Source: Thermogemmatispora carboxidivorans (GTDB lineage Bacteria > Chloroflexota > Ktedonobacteria > Ktedonobacterales > Ktedonobacteraceae). Taken from it: 64,000 bases of DNA. The first letter of the stretch is position 1. Each line of letters begins with the position of its first letter. A model generated the notes under the pieces. The model made no database searches and had not been told where the DNA came from. It was given only the letters and a program-made list of their open reading frames with translations. The stretch is from positions 496,001 through 560,000 of the forward strand of contig NZ_JNIM01000001.1 of the NCBI RefSeq assembly GCF_000702505.1. The letters are read 5' to 3'. Made by a program: the position numbers and the translations under genes. Shown here in pieces: positions 18,981-27,796 of this stretch.

Positions 18981-19144
18981 TTCTTCTTCTTGGTGGTTCC
19001 TCCTCTCTCAAGCGATCTCATCAACTCGACAGAAGGAAGCGACTGCTCCAGATAGCGTGACAGCGGCGTTGAGCTGACAAGAAGCAGGCGGTTAAGAAGA
19101 CTCCTACCTTGCGGTACTATGGTCCTAACAGTAGCAAGGCGCGC

Positions 19145-19174
19145 TTGACCGCTCTCCTCCTTTCAGAGTACATT
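19145..19174 (+). promoter_or_regulatory. Possible promoter of the first CHAP gene
   Basis: TTGACC (19145-19150), 18 bp, TACATT (19169-19174). The divergent gap 18848-19253 holds this and the S53 promoter and nothing else that I can see. Confidence 0.45.
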
Positions 19175-19253
19175 CAGGCATGATGACATAGAAAGATATC
19201 AATGAGAAGGCGCGCAACAACGCGGCTCATAATTTTAACGATAGGAAAGCAGC

Positions 19254-20306
19254 ATGCTATCATTTAAGGACCGTCAAGACAGAGTCGCAGAAACGCAAGA
19301 ACGAGCTGAGGAGCCGATTCGCATCCCTGGGCTAGTCACCCAGTTGTCGCCGGTTGAGCAACTTGCCTTTCCGGATCAGTCGGTCTCCCTACCCGGTGCG
19401 ACTGACCTGAGCGATGGCCGGCAGACGCCTCTCCCGGAAGTGGTGGGTGAGGGGGAAGAGAAGCAAACGGCCTTGTTGCCAGTAGCCAGGGCGGAGGAGG
19501 GGACAGGGTATGCTGAGCCCGAGACAGGGCAATTGCCAGAACTGCAGACGGCCCTGTTGCCGTTGGTGGGCTCCGCCGGCAGCAGCGCGGCGCGTCCTCC
19601 GCTCATCATTCGTGGCGATGGCAAAAAAGCGCTCAGGCGTCAGGATGGGGCGCTGCGGCTTCCACGCAAGCGCTGGCATGTCCATGCGGCGGTCCTGGTC
19701 CTGGTTGCGCTGATTCTCACCGGCACCCTGCTCACAGTGCTGCCCGAGAGTCCGGTCGGGGCCCGGAGTGGGGGCGGGCTATTCCAGTCCATTATGAGCA
19801 TGATCCCGAGCAACAGCGGTAGCTCCAGTACCCTGGATCTGGCTGCTATGCGCGCTGCCACGGCGACGGCCATTGTCCGTAGTGGGGTGGGTTACGATCC
19901 TGGCCCGAGCAATCCGACTGGTGTGCAGTCGGGGCCGGTTGTTGGCAGCAGTGCCGGTGATCCTTTCCCATATGGCCAGTGTACCTATTGGGCCGATTAC
20001 CGCTATCATCAGCTGACAGGGGTCTGGGTGCCCTGGGGCGGCAACGCCGATGAGTGGGTAGCGGGAGCCAGAGCCTATGGCTGGATAGTCTCAACCCAGC
20101 CGCACATTCCTTCCATCGTCGTCCTGATGCCGGGCGTTCAGGGGGCCAATGTCGTCTACGGCCATGTTGCTGTAGCTGAGAGTCTGACTTCCGACGGTGG
20201 CGTTAATACAAGTAATATGAACTGGTACGCCAATGGCGGCGGTTGGGGAATCGTCTCCTACTATACCTTCTATCCCGGCAGCGGCGTCTATTTTGTCTGG
20301 ATCTAG
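19254..20306 (+). CDS. Membrane-anchored CHAP-domain protein, copy 1
   Basis: 350 residues. A 140-residue acidic cytoplasmic N-terminus, one membrane helix (about 143-163), a linker, and a C-terminal CHAP amidase/peptidase domain outside the cell. Catalytic Cys243 in 'PYGQCTYWADYR' and His304 in 'YGHVAVAE' are intact. CHAP enzymes cut peptidoglycan stem or cross-bridge peptides, so this is a probable cell-wall hydrolase. AGGAAAG precedes the ATG. It is a tandem paralogue of the next gene: the CHAP halves are very similar, while the N-terminal tails have diverged. Confidence 0.88.
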   Translation: MLSFKDRQDRVAETQERAEEPIRIPGLVTQLSPVEQLAFPDQSVSLPGATDLSDGRQTPLPEVVGEGEEKQTALLPVARAEEGTGYAEPETGQLPELQTALLPLVGSAGSSAARPPLIIRGDGKKALRRQDGALRLPRKRWHVHAAVLVLVALILTGTLLTVLPESPVGARSGGGLFQSIMSMIPSNSGSSSTLDLAAMRAATATAIVRSGVGYDPGPSNPTGVQSGPVVGSSAGDPFPYGQCTYWADYRYHQLTGVWVPWGGNADEWVAGARAYGWIVSTQPHIPSIVVLMPGVQGANVVYGHVAVAESLTSDGGVNTSNMNWYANGGGWGIVSYYTFYPGSGVYFVWI

Positions 20307-20424
20307 CCGCCAGGCTTGATGTGGCTAGCCACAACAGGCCCCGCCCAAGTGAAACTGGCCCACACGCTGGCCGAGCGAGCGAGCCTAGCGCCAGATCTTA
20401 CCTGCGTGAGAGCCAGGAGGAGAG

Positions 20425-20460
20425 GCCGATCTGACAGAAGAGATCGGCTTCTCCTTTCTG
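20425..20460 (+). terminator. Intrinsic terminator after CHAP copy 1
   Basis: Arms GCCGATCT (20425-20432) and AGATCGGC (20441-20448) with an 8-nt loop, followed by a T/C-rich tail. Confidence 0.6.
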
Positions 20461-20740
20461 TTCTCCTCGCTCACTGCAGCTTCAGAGACCTCTTCCTGTG
20501 AGTACACGCTCCCGGCGCACGTGCTCTGACTACCTCTCTCCACCCTATTCTCTGGCCATCTCCTGACGTCGCTCGACTCCATTTGCTCCTCGCGCTTGCT
20601 TCACGGTTGCAGGCCGCTCAGCGCCTGGCAAGGCTGGCTCTCGATGGCTTGCTTCTCAAAACAGGTGTAAAAGACAATTACTGTTTGCTTGCTATTTGAG
20701 AAATATTAGTACGATATTCCCATGTAGGAGCAAAAGCGCC

Positions 20741-20806
20741 TTGACCATCAACGATCTACTGAGTAGAGTCAAACACATACGAAGAAAGGCAACAGGTTTG
20801 ACTCTA
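20741..20806 (+). promoter_or_regulatory. Promoter with overlapping inverted-repeat operator
   Basis: TTGACC (20741-20746), 17 bp, TAGAGT (20764-20769). The -10 box forms the left end of an 11-bp perfect inverted repeat, TAGAGTCAAAC (20764-20774) and GTTTGACTCTA (20796-20806), 21 nt apart. The arms are 32 bp centre to centre, three helical turns. It could be an operator or an mRNA hairpin just before the ribosome site of the second CHAP gene. Confidence 0.5.
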
Positions 20807-20825
20807 GCCAGATCGGGGAGCATAT

Positions 20826-21755
20826 ATGTCATGGTTGAAGGGTTGTCGAGATGGTACCAGTGGAACGAGGATGGAGCAGCAGCAGCACGCTGTCAAGCGG
20901 GCCGGAGTGAGTGGAGGGCCAGCGGCGCTTGCCGAGCCACCATCGCCTCTACCGGTCTCGGCGGCAACCGCTGATGATTGCCCGCTCATCCAGACTCCAG
21001 AAAAAGCCTCGCTCAAGCCGTCGACGGAAAGAGAAAGGCCGTCCGCTGCTGTGCCAGTGGTCCACGGTCGAGGGCGCCCGCCGCTGGTCATTCATGGAAC
21101 GTCAGCGGGAGGCACTGGAGGCGGACCGCCGGCGCGGCGCCGGCGCTGGTGGTTGCAGCTTGCCACGCTGAGCCTGGTCATATTGATGATTCTGATAACG
21201 CTGATAACTGTTCTACCTGTGGGGCCGGGCGATAGTAGCAGGGGCTTCAACCCCTTGCGCTCGGTCATCAGCTTTATTCGTGCTGGCCAGGACAACACCT
21301 ATCAGATTGGGCCCCAGGCGGCCACGGCCACGGCTGTCACACAAGACGGCTACGATAGCGGGCCATTGCACTATCCAGGGTTGCCTTTACAGCCGGCGGA
21401 GGGAGATTTGAACCGTTTTGCCTATGGTCAGTGTACCTACTGGGCCAACTTACGCTATCACGAATTGACCGGTTACTGGGTGCCCTGGCAAGGAGATGCC
21501 TACCAGTGGGTAGCGGGGGCTGAGCAATACGGCTGGGTAGTCTCTTCGCAGCCGCACGTTCCCTCAATTATCGTCTTGCAGCCGGGTGTCCAGGGAGCGA
21601 GCGCCTATGGACATGTAGCGGTAGTAGAGCGGATCAATCCCGATGGCAGCGTCTATACCAGTAACTACAACTGGTATGCCAATGGCGGCTGGAATCGCCT
21701 TTCCTATGCCACCTTCTATCCTGGTCCTGGCGTAGCCTTCGTCTGGCATCCCTGA
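20826..21755 (+). CDS. Membrane-anchored CHAP-domain protein, copy 2
   Basis: 309 residues with the same plan as the gene before it: polar N-terminus, one helix (about 108-130), linker, C-terminal CHAP domain with Cys203 in 'AYGQCTYWANLR' and His263 in 'YGHVAVVE'. It shares the 'VPW', 'WVAGA', 'QPHVPSI', 'PGVQGA' and 'NWYANGG' blocks with copy 1, so the two arose by duplication. GGGGAG sits 5 nt before the ATG. Its own promoter with an inverted repeat suggests separate control from copy 1. Confidence 0.88.
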   Translation: MSWLKGCRDGTSGTRMEQQQHAVKRAGVSGGPAALAEPPSPLPVSAATADDCPLIQTPEKASLKPSTERERPSAAVPVVHGRGRPPLVIHGTSAGGTGGGPPARRRRWWLQLATLSLVILMILITLITVLPVGPGDSSRGFNPLRSVISFIRAGQDNTYQIGPQAATATAVTQDGYDSGPLHYPGLPLQPAEGDLNRFAYGQCTYWANLRYHELTGYWVPWQGDAYQWVAGAEQYGWVVSSQPHVPSIIVLQPGVQGASAYGHVAVVERINPDGSVYTSNYNWYANGGWNRLSYATFYPGPGVAFVWHP

Positions 21756-21956
21756 TGTTTGCAGGGTCGATCTGGCTGCTCGCCTGGCTTTTCATCAGCT
21801 GAAGCCTTCTCCGTGTGGGGTTGCCAGCAGCTGATAGCCAGCCAGGGCGAGCGGCGCAGCCGGAGGGGGGGGAGGTAGTGGGCGCCGGCGGGTTTCTCAC
21901 ACCGTCTTTGAGCAAGGCTGATGCGTCGACCGATCCTTGTTTGCCAGCCAGGAACA

Positions 21957-21986
21957 TTGCGCACCCTTGCGAGAGAGACATACAAT
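21957..21986 (+). promoter_or_regulatory. Promoter of mdh
   Basis: TTGCGC (21957-21962), 18 bp, TACAAT (21981-21986). The leader would be about 145 nt; no riboswitch is recognised in it. The rest of the gap from 21756 is featureless. Confidence 0.5.
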
Positions 21987-22138
21987 ATGGCTGGGTCCGC
22001 TGTTATCAGGCGGGCGCAGACAGAAAGAAGGTCAGGCGAGCGAGCCAGCTAGCAATGTCGCCTGCCTGGTGGTGCCGCCGACAGTCGGTGGCATCCTCGA
22101 CTCGGACACAAAAACTGATCTGGAGAGAGGAAAGCCCG

Positions 22139-23065
22139 ATGCGCACCAAGATAACCATTGTTGGCGCCGGTTTTGTTGGAAGCACGCTCGCGCAGCGTCT
22201 GGCAGAGCGCGACTATGCCGACGTGGTGATGTATGATATTGTGCCCAATATGCCGCAGGGCAAAGCCCTGGACATGCTCCAGGCCGGCCCCATCCTCGGC
22301 TATGATAGCCTCATAGTTGGCACCAATGACTATGCCGACACCGCCAACTCCGACCTGGTAGTAATCACCTCTGGCTTCCCGCGCAAGCCTGGCATGTCGC
22401 GCGACGATCTGCTGCGCAAGAATCAGGAAATCGTCACCCAAGTGGTGCAGGAAATCGTCAAATACTCGCCCAACTGTCTGCTCATCGTGGTCACCAACCC
22501 GCTGGATGCTATGGCTCAGCTGGCCTATCATGTCAGCGGCTTCCCGCGCAATCGTGTAGTAGGAATGGCTGGCGTGCTCGACACCGCGCGCTTCCGCACC
22601 TTCATCGCCCAAGAGCTAAACGTCTCCGTGCGCGATGTCCAGGCCTATGTTCTCGGTGGCCACGGCGACACCATGGTACCGCTAGCCCGCATGTGTACGG
22701 TCGCGGGGGTCCCCATCTCGCAGCTGCTGCCTGCCGAGCGGATCGAACAGATTATTCAGCGCACGCGTGATGGCGGCGCGGAGATCGTCAACCTGCTGGG
22801 GACCGGCAGCGCCTATTTTGCCCCGTCCGCAGCAGTCCTGCAGATGATCGACTCGATCGTCCTGGACAAGAAGATGATCATGCCCTGCTCGGCCTACCTG
22901 CAAGGCGAATATGGCATTCACAACCTCTATGTCGGCGTGCCCGTGAAGCTCGGAGCCGACGGTGTGGAACAGATCATCGAGCTAGAGCTAACAGAGAACG
23001 AGCGTGCCCTCCTGCAGAAGTCTGCAGCGGCAGTGCAGGAGCTCATTCAGGTCATGGGCATTTAG
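22139..23065 (+). CDS. mdh: Malate dehydrogenase (NAD-dependent)
   Basis: Oxidises malate to oxaloacetate in the TCA cycle. 308 residues, lactate/malate dehydrogenase family: '[13 protein letters not shown]' nucleotide site, Asp closing strand 2 ('MYDIVP') for NAD, and catalytic His in '[11 protein letters not shown]'. The substrate loop reads '[14 protein letters not shown]', with Arg where lactate dehydrogenases have Gln, which marks malate specificity. The ATG at 22139 follows GGAGAGAGGA. The frame is open for 324 bases upstream, but that extension has no ribosome site and does not resemble the family. Confidence 0.95.
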   Translation: MRTKITIVGAGFVGSTLAQRLAERDYADVVMYDIVPNMPQGKALDMLQAGPILGYDSLIVGTNDYADTANSDLVVITSGFPRKPGMSRDDLLRKNQEIVTQVVQEIVKYSPNCLLIVVTNPLDAMAQLAYHVSGFPRNRVVGMAGVLDTARFRTFIAQELNVSVRDVQAYVLGGHGDTMVPLARMCTVAGVPISQLLPAERIEQIIQRTRDGGAEIVNLLGTGSAYFAPSAAVLQMIDSIVLDKKMIMPCSAYLQGEYGIHNLYVGVPVKLGADGVEQIIELELTENERALLQKSAAAVQELIQVMGI

Positions 23066-23175
23066 CCGCCCTCGGACAAGGATAGGCATCGGCGTCACAG
23101 TAGCGAGCGGCAGGGCCGTCTGGGCTGCCATCGGAGCAGGGGCAGGCAGGCGGCCCTACCTTGCCAACAGGGCGG

Positions 23176-23943
23176 CTACCCCTCTTCGGTCTCAATCTCT
23201 GGCTCGTCCACCTCCTCTGAAAGAGGCTCTGCCGGAGTGACGTCCTCCTCCTGATTGGCTGCTGCTTGCTCGCGCGAGGCACCAGCGACCACCAGAACGT
23301 ACTCGCCGCGAGGCTTCTCCTGAGCGATCATTTCCAGCAAAGAAGAAAGCGTTCCGCGATAGACCTTTTCGAACAATTTGGTCAGCTCATTGGCCAGAGC
23401 TGCTGGTCGGTCGCCAAAGACCTCCAAAGCGTCGCGGAGAAGGTCAGTCAGCCGATAAGGGCTTTCATAATAGATGAGGGTGTAAGGTGAGAGGCGGTCG
23501 GCCTCCAGAAAGCGCCGCCGCCGGCCCGCCTTGCGAGGTGGGAAGCCTCGGAAGGTAAAGCTGTGTACAGGGAGGCCAGAGAGCACAAGGGCCATGACAA
23601 AAGCGGCTGGCCCGGGAATCATCGTTACGGGGATGCCTGCCTGGATGGCACGCTGGACCAGCGTGTAGCCCGGGTCAGAGATGCCAGGGGTGCCCGCGTT
23701 GGTCACCAGGGCCACTGACTTCCCCTGCTTGAGAAGAGCCTCAATCTGCCGTCCGGCTCGCTCCTCGTTGTGCTCGTAAAAAGCGAGCAGCGGCTTGTGA
23801 ATATCATAATGCCTCAAAAGGATGGCCGTCTTGCGGGTATCTTCAGCGGCAATGACATCGACGCTACGCAGAACCTCTAAAGCCCGCAGGGTCATATCGC
23901 CGAGATTGCCGATCGGGGTCGCAACAAGATAGAGAGTGCTCAT
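23176..23943 (-). CDS. rsmI: 16S rRNA (cytidine-1402-2'-O) methyltransferase
   Basis: Methylates the ribose of C1402 in the 30S P site. 255 residues of the tetrapyrrole-methylase fold: '[15 protein letters not shown]' opening, 'AAEDTRKT', '[14 protein letters not shown]' and '[17 protein letters not shown]', all diagnostic for RsmI. The acidic last 30 residues are an extension. AGGTGG lies upstream of the ATG. It is convergent with mdh. Confidence 0.95.
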   Translation of the reverse strand: MSTLYLVATPIGNLGDMTLRALEVLRSVDVIAAEDTRKTAILLRHYDIHKPLLAFYEHNEERAGRQIEALLKQGKSVALVTNAGTPGISDPGYTLVQRAIQAGIPVTMIPGPAAFVMALVLSGLPVHSFTFRGFPPRKAGRRRRFLEADRLSPYTLIYYESPYRLTDLLRDALEVFGDRPAALANELTKLFEKVYRGTLSSLLEMIAQEKPRGEYVLVVAGASREQAAANQEEDVTPAEPLSEEVDEPEIETEEG

Positions 23944-24723
23944 CTAACGTATCCACCTGTTTTTGAAACTGACGGAGAGTTCACGATGGCGACTAGACCA
24001 GACCAAACCAGCCTTGGGCCAGTCGCTCTGCCCGAGCCACCAGACGCCCTGGCGGTAAAACTCCATTAGTAATATTGGGAGGGTCAGACAGGAGCTGACC
24101 AGCCTGAACCGTTCTACTAGATGGAAGTTTTCGGGCCATGCCCCTGGGCATGGCTGCGGGAACAGGGCCGGTTGCTTGCTTGCCGTGGGGGATGCGGCAA
24201 GACGATGATGGTCACTGCCAGTGCTGGCATAGTCAGTGAGTGCAGCGGCGGACGGGTGGGAGGGAGAGATCCAATCTTGCGCTGATGGCCATAGAAAAAG
24301 AGAAAGAGCATTGCTCATAAGTCTGACTTAGAACCGATCCTTAACTGCTCAAAAATATGCTGAAATGCTGGCCGGCCAGAGAGATTATAATCGAGAGAGA
24401 GACTGTTTCGCTAGCACTGTAATCGTTGAACTTATTCCAGGTTTGAATGTGGGAAGGCTACCCCCTCTGAAGATCAAGGCGCTGGCACTCGCAAAGCATT
24501 TAGCTATTGTTGTATAATGATAGAAGAGCTAAGCTTTGCCAGCAGCGTAGTTGCATCTCAAATATGTGAATTTTGTATTCAAATCAAAAGGGAACAGGCC
24601 ATATTTTTGCTGCTCCTGAATCAGGCAAAAAAATTAATCCCCCAGGGACAATCAGGCTAGAGAGAAGTACCCATAGAGAGAGAACCTATCTGGCTACTCC
24701 TTAAACTAATAATGCACGATATA
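23944..24723. other. Gene-poor, AT-richer stretch
   Basis: This is part of the longest gene-free interval of the window (23944-25016). A 124-codon minus frame at 23944-24318 lacks a ribosome site and family likeness and is probably chance. From about 24340 the base composition shifts to AT. I see no tRNA, riboswitch or paired repeat. Confidence 0.4.
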
Positions 24724-24752
24724 TTGACCTCGTGCCCTAAGTATGATAGAGT
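24724..24752 (+). promoter_or_regulatory. Possible promoter of the first XRE-TPR gene
   Basis: TTGACC (24724-24729), 17 bp, TAGAGT (24747-24752), the same two boxes as the second CHAP promoter. Leader of about 258 nt. Confidence 0.4.
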
Positions 24753-25016
24753 AGACTTGATGTTTTGCTTAGACTGCTCATCCCTGGATGTTGATACATC
24801 CCTTGCTTACTGATTCGCTGCGGCTTGTACAAGCCTGTTGAAAAACCGCTGCTCAGCCAGCCAGGGATAGCAGTGCAGCAGCATCGCACGGGCCTGGTGC
24901 ATGGAGCGATCGTCGGTCAGGCAAGGCCGTGGTGCTCTGGATGATCCTGGCCAGGCAAACAAGCAAGCAAGCGTACTTTCGAGAGAGCAAGCGGAATCTC
25001 GGAAAGGAATGTCCTT

Positions 25017-26399
25017 ATGCCGTCGACAGAAACTGCGAACGTGGGTAAAGCGGTTGCTGCCCGAGTGGGCACCAATATCCGTGAGGTGCGCACGCGGTTG
25101 GGCCTCACCCAGGCGCAACTGGCGTCGCCCGAGTTCTCAATTTCATATATCTCTGCCATCGAGAGGGGCAAGATCCGCCCTTCGCTCAAGGCGCTATCCA
25201 TTCTCGCCCGGCGGCTTGATGTCCCGCTTACCTTCTTATTGGAAGGCTCGCCTGCGGGGGCGGCTGAAGCGCGTGCTGTTGGTTACTCGCCGGCGGACTC
25301 TGGTCCTGACCAGCGAGTCGAGGTTGATCTCTTACACGCCGGCATCCTCATCCAGCAGCAAGCCTACGAGCAGGCGACCCAGTTACTGGCGCCGCTGCAG
25401 CCTGAGCGTCTCACCACCGATCAGGCTTTCCGTCTCTATCTCTTGCGGGGTCTGATCCATCTAGGGGCTGGGGAGTATCAAGAGGCTGTTGTAGATCTGC
25501 GTGCTGCGGTCAACCAGGGCGAGGGCATGAGTGAGATCGAATACAGCGAGCGTGCGCGTAACTACCTTGGCAAAGCGTACTTTCTCCTCTATAACTACAC
25601 GCTGGCCTTAGAGAACCATCAGCGCTGCCTGGAGGTCATCGAGGCTGGACAAATTAAGGACCCGATCTTCGCTCTAGAAGTCTTTAGCAATCTGGCCAAC
25701 GACTACTTCCGCCTTGGTGAGCTTGAGAAGGCGGTGACCTTCTATCATCGTGCTTTAGAAACCCTGGACGAGGTCTATCGTGACAGCCGGGCCTTCGCCC
25801 GTCGTTATATGGAGATCAGTCAGCAGTATCGTAGCGCTGGCAAACTGGCAATGGCGCGCGACTATGCGATGCGCAGCCTGGCCATCTACGAGATGCGCGA
25901 TGAGCAGCGTCTGATTGGTCTGACCCATCAGCAGCTTGGCAAAGCGCTGGAGAAGCAAAACGATCTGGCGGGAGCTGAGCAGGAGTATCGCCGTGCCATC
26001 GAGATCGAGCGTGAATTAAGCGATGAGGTCGCCGCCTCACTCTGTCATACCAGTCTGGCAGAGCTGCTGCTGAAAGAGGGGAAGCTGGCCGAGGCCGAGC
26101 GTGAAGCTCAGGAGGCCCTCAACCTGGCTCGCGCCAGTCAGGACCCACGTACGCAGGGGCAGGCTCTGATCGCTCTGGCTCAGATTCGTCACCAGGAGAG
26201 CGATTTCGCTGGCGCTGATGAGCTGTTCCATCAGGCGCTGGACCTGCTCGATCGGGCCAATGCCCATGAGCTGGCGGCCAGTGCCTACTTCCGCTATGCG
26301 AATTTGCTGGAACAGCGAGGTGAGGTGCAGCGCAGCCTCAATGCCATTAAGAAGGCCTATGAGCACCAGCGCCAGGGCAAATTGGGTGATCTGGAGTAG
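25017..26399 (+). CDS. XRE-HTH regulator with TPR repeats, copy 1
   Basis: 460 residues. Residues 18-75 form an XRE/Cro helix-turn-helix ('IREVRTRLGLTQAQLASPEFSISYISAIERG' region, split here by the recognition helix), and the remainder is a chain of tetratricopeptide repeats ('YLGKAYFLLYNYTLALENH', 'LANDYFRLGELEKAVTFYHRALE'). This plan is that of peptide- or protein-sensing regulators such as RRNPP proteins and is abundant in Ktedonobacteria. AAAGGAA precedes the ATG. A paralogue in the opposite orientation lies 2.5 kb away, with a sigma-like pair between them. The ligand is unknown. Confidence 0.88.
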   Translation: MPSTETANVGKAVAARVGTNIREVRTRLGLTQAQLASPEFSISYISAIERGKIRPSLKALSILARRLDVPLTFLLEGSPAGAAEARAVGYSPADSGPDQRVEVDLLHAGILIQQQAYEQATQLLAPLQPERLTTDQAFRLYLLRGLIHLGAGEYQEAVVDLRAAVNQGEGMSEIEYSERARNYLGKAYFLLYNYTLALENHQRCLEVIEAGQIKDPIFALEVFSNLANDYFRLGELEKAVTFYHRALETLDEVYRDSRAFARRYMEISQQYRSAGKLAMARDYAMRSLAIYEMRDEQRLIGLTHQQLGKALEKQNDLAGAEQEYRRAIEIERELSDEVAASLCHTSLAELLLKEGKLAEAEREAQEALNLARASQDPRTQGQALIALAQIRHQESDFAGADELFHQALDLLDRANAHELAASAYFRYANLLEQRGEVQRSLNAIKKAYEHQRQGKLGDLE

Positions 26400-26403
26400 C
26401 CTG

Positions 26404-26446
26404 CCCGGCCCACTACCGCTCGCGCCAGGCGAGCAGTAGGACCGGG
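26404..26446 (+). terminator. Hairpin after XRE-TPR copy 1
   Basis: Extended inverted repeat from CCCGG (26404) to CCGGG (26446) with inner arms GCTCG/CGAGC. Strong stem, poor T tract. The rest of the gap up to 26706 shows nothing. Confidence 0.4.
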
Positions 26447-26706
26447 GGCTACTCTACTGCCGTCTGCTGCTTCCTGCTTCCCTCTTCTGCGGAGATCCTT
26501 GTTGCCTGGAGAGCGGGTCGGTCACTGCGTGTGCTGACTGCTGGCCTGCTCGCCCCACGCGCTTCCACCGCGGCGCTGCTACTGCGCGCCACGGTGGTCC
26601 TTCCTCCCTTCTTTTTGTCCCTACTATCTGCTCCTCCTGACATTAGAGAAGATCAGTGGCATCATACTTCATAGTGTTGCAGTGTGCTGCTTTGTACGCC
26701 GTCTCC

Positions 26707-26735
26707 TTGCCGGATGGAGCAAAAGCAGATATACT
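26707..26735 (+). promoter_or_regulatory. Promoter of the sigma-like gene
   Basis: TTGCCG (26707-26712), 17 bp, TATACT (26730-26735). Confidence 0.65.
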
Positions 26736-26813
26736 GCTGTGAGATCCTGCACATGCTGCCTTCGGGAAAGAGGCTGCGCCTGATCCTAGAGTCTTTAAAG
26801 GGGAATCTTGAGC

Positions 26814-27746
26814 ATGCCATTCACGGCTCGTGATCTAAGATATGAGCCGGAAAAAAGCTTTCCTGCGCTGGAAGCTTTCCTCCGGCAGCGGGCTCAGCGC
26901 TACCTGGGGCCGCTGCAGTATAATGCTGAAGAGGTTGATCTGGTAGTCAACCACGTGGTCGATCGTCTAGTCGCTTTGGGCTTGCTGGGAGGGGGAGATC
27001 GGCAGCCGGAGACGGTGCTGGACCGCCTGAGCCAAGCTCAGTTCTATGCCTTCCTCAATAACTGTGTGTATCATAAGGCGATCGATCGCCTGCGTCTGCA
27101 TCCGCGGCAAGCGACCCCTTTTTCCGCTCTGGAAGAAAGCGAGGAGCGCCAGGGCGAGGCCGACCCTTTGAGCGAGATCACCACATCGCTGTGGGGCAGT
27201 TCCCCTTTCGCTCATCCTGAAGAAGCGGCCCTGGCTGCCGTAACCCGGCAGGAGCTGCGCACCCTGTTGAAGCACTGTATTAAAGCGCTCGCCAGTGCCC
27301 CACGTCAACTGCGGGCAGTGTTGCAGGAACTGGAAACGTTAGGCGCTGTGGATCTGGCTCGCGAGGTGGTGGAGGAACTCCAGGCGATGGCTATCACTCC
27401 CCTTCCTGCTGAAACCCCGCTCGCTCACCTGAGTCAGCATCGCGACCACGCTTATAAGAAGCTCCGCACCTGCCTGCAGTCGCAGAGTTCCAATTTGGCG
27501 GTTATTGTTGCTCTGCGTCTAACAGAGTATGAGGCTTTGCTCTCGTCTCGTAGCAATGAGGCTGCCGGCGAGGTAGTGATCCCGGTACAGGATCTGGCAC
27601 GCAAGGAACTAACGCTAGCTGAGGTCCAGCAAGGACTGAGACAGCTGGCTTTCGAAGACCTGCTGGACTGGCATGAGGGAGATGAGGTCGTGCGTCTCGA
27701 TGCTGCTCGCCTTCGCCGGTTGACCCGTTACTATCGGGTTGAATAG
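26814..27746 (+). CDS. Divergent sigma-70-like protein
   Basis: 310 residues, not an assured family match. Residues 35-110 resemble sigma region 2: an acidic helix ('AEEVDLVVNHVVDRLVALG') then 'AQFYAFLNNCVYHKAIDRLRLHP', where ordinary ECF factors have the Trp-Leu...Asn-x-x-x-Asp-x-x-Arg helix. A later segment ('LSQHRDHAYKKLRTCLQ') looks like the recognition helix of region 4. About 90 further residues form an extension. The gene 50 nt downstream encodes a protein with an anti-sigma zinc motif, which supports a sigma role. ATG 26814 is chosen, with AAAGGGG 10 nt upstream; TTG 26808 is an alternative. Function is inferred. Confidence 0.65.
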   Translation: MPFTARDLRYEPEKSFPALEAFLRQRAQRYLGPLQYNAEEVDLVVNHVVDRLVALGLLGGGDRQPETVLDRLSQAQFYAFLNNCVYHKAIDRLRLHPRQATPFSALEESEERQGEADPLSEITTSLWGSSPFAHPEEAALAAVTRQELRTLLKHCIKALASAPRQLRAVLQELETLGAVDLAREVVEELQAMAITPLPAETPLAHLSQHRDHAYKKLRTCLQSQSSNLAVIVALRLTEYEALLSSRSNEAAGEVVIPVQDLARKELTLAEVQQGLRQLAFEDLLDWHEGDEVVRLDAARLRRLTRYYRVE

Positions 27747-27796
27747 ATACAAATCGTGATTACCCCCCCGATCCAGAGGAAGGAAGGAGGTTGTGA

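Noticed and set aside
21815-22138. Upstream extension of the mdh frame
   Set aside because: It covers the mdh promoter, has no ribosome site, and the family begins at ATG 22139.
23944-24318. 124-codon minus-strand frame ending at the rsmI start
   Set aside because: No ribosome site, no family likeness, odd composition; treated as chance.
24807-24920. Minus-strand frame ending Pro-Trp-Leu-Ala-Glu-Gln-Arg-Phe-Phe-Asn-Arg, resembling the tail of a transposase
   Set aside because: Only about 35 residues look protein-like, the rest overlaps the XRE-TPR gene, and no terminal repeats are seen. A mobile-element remnant is possible but not supported.
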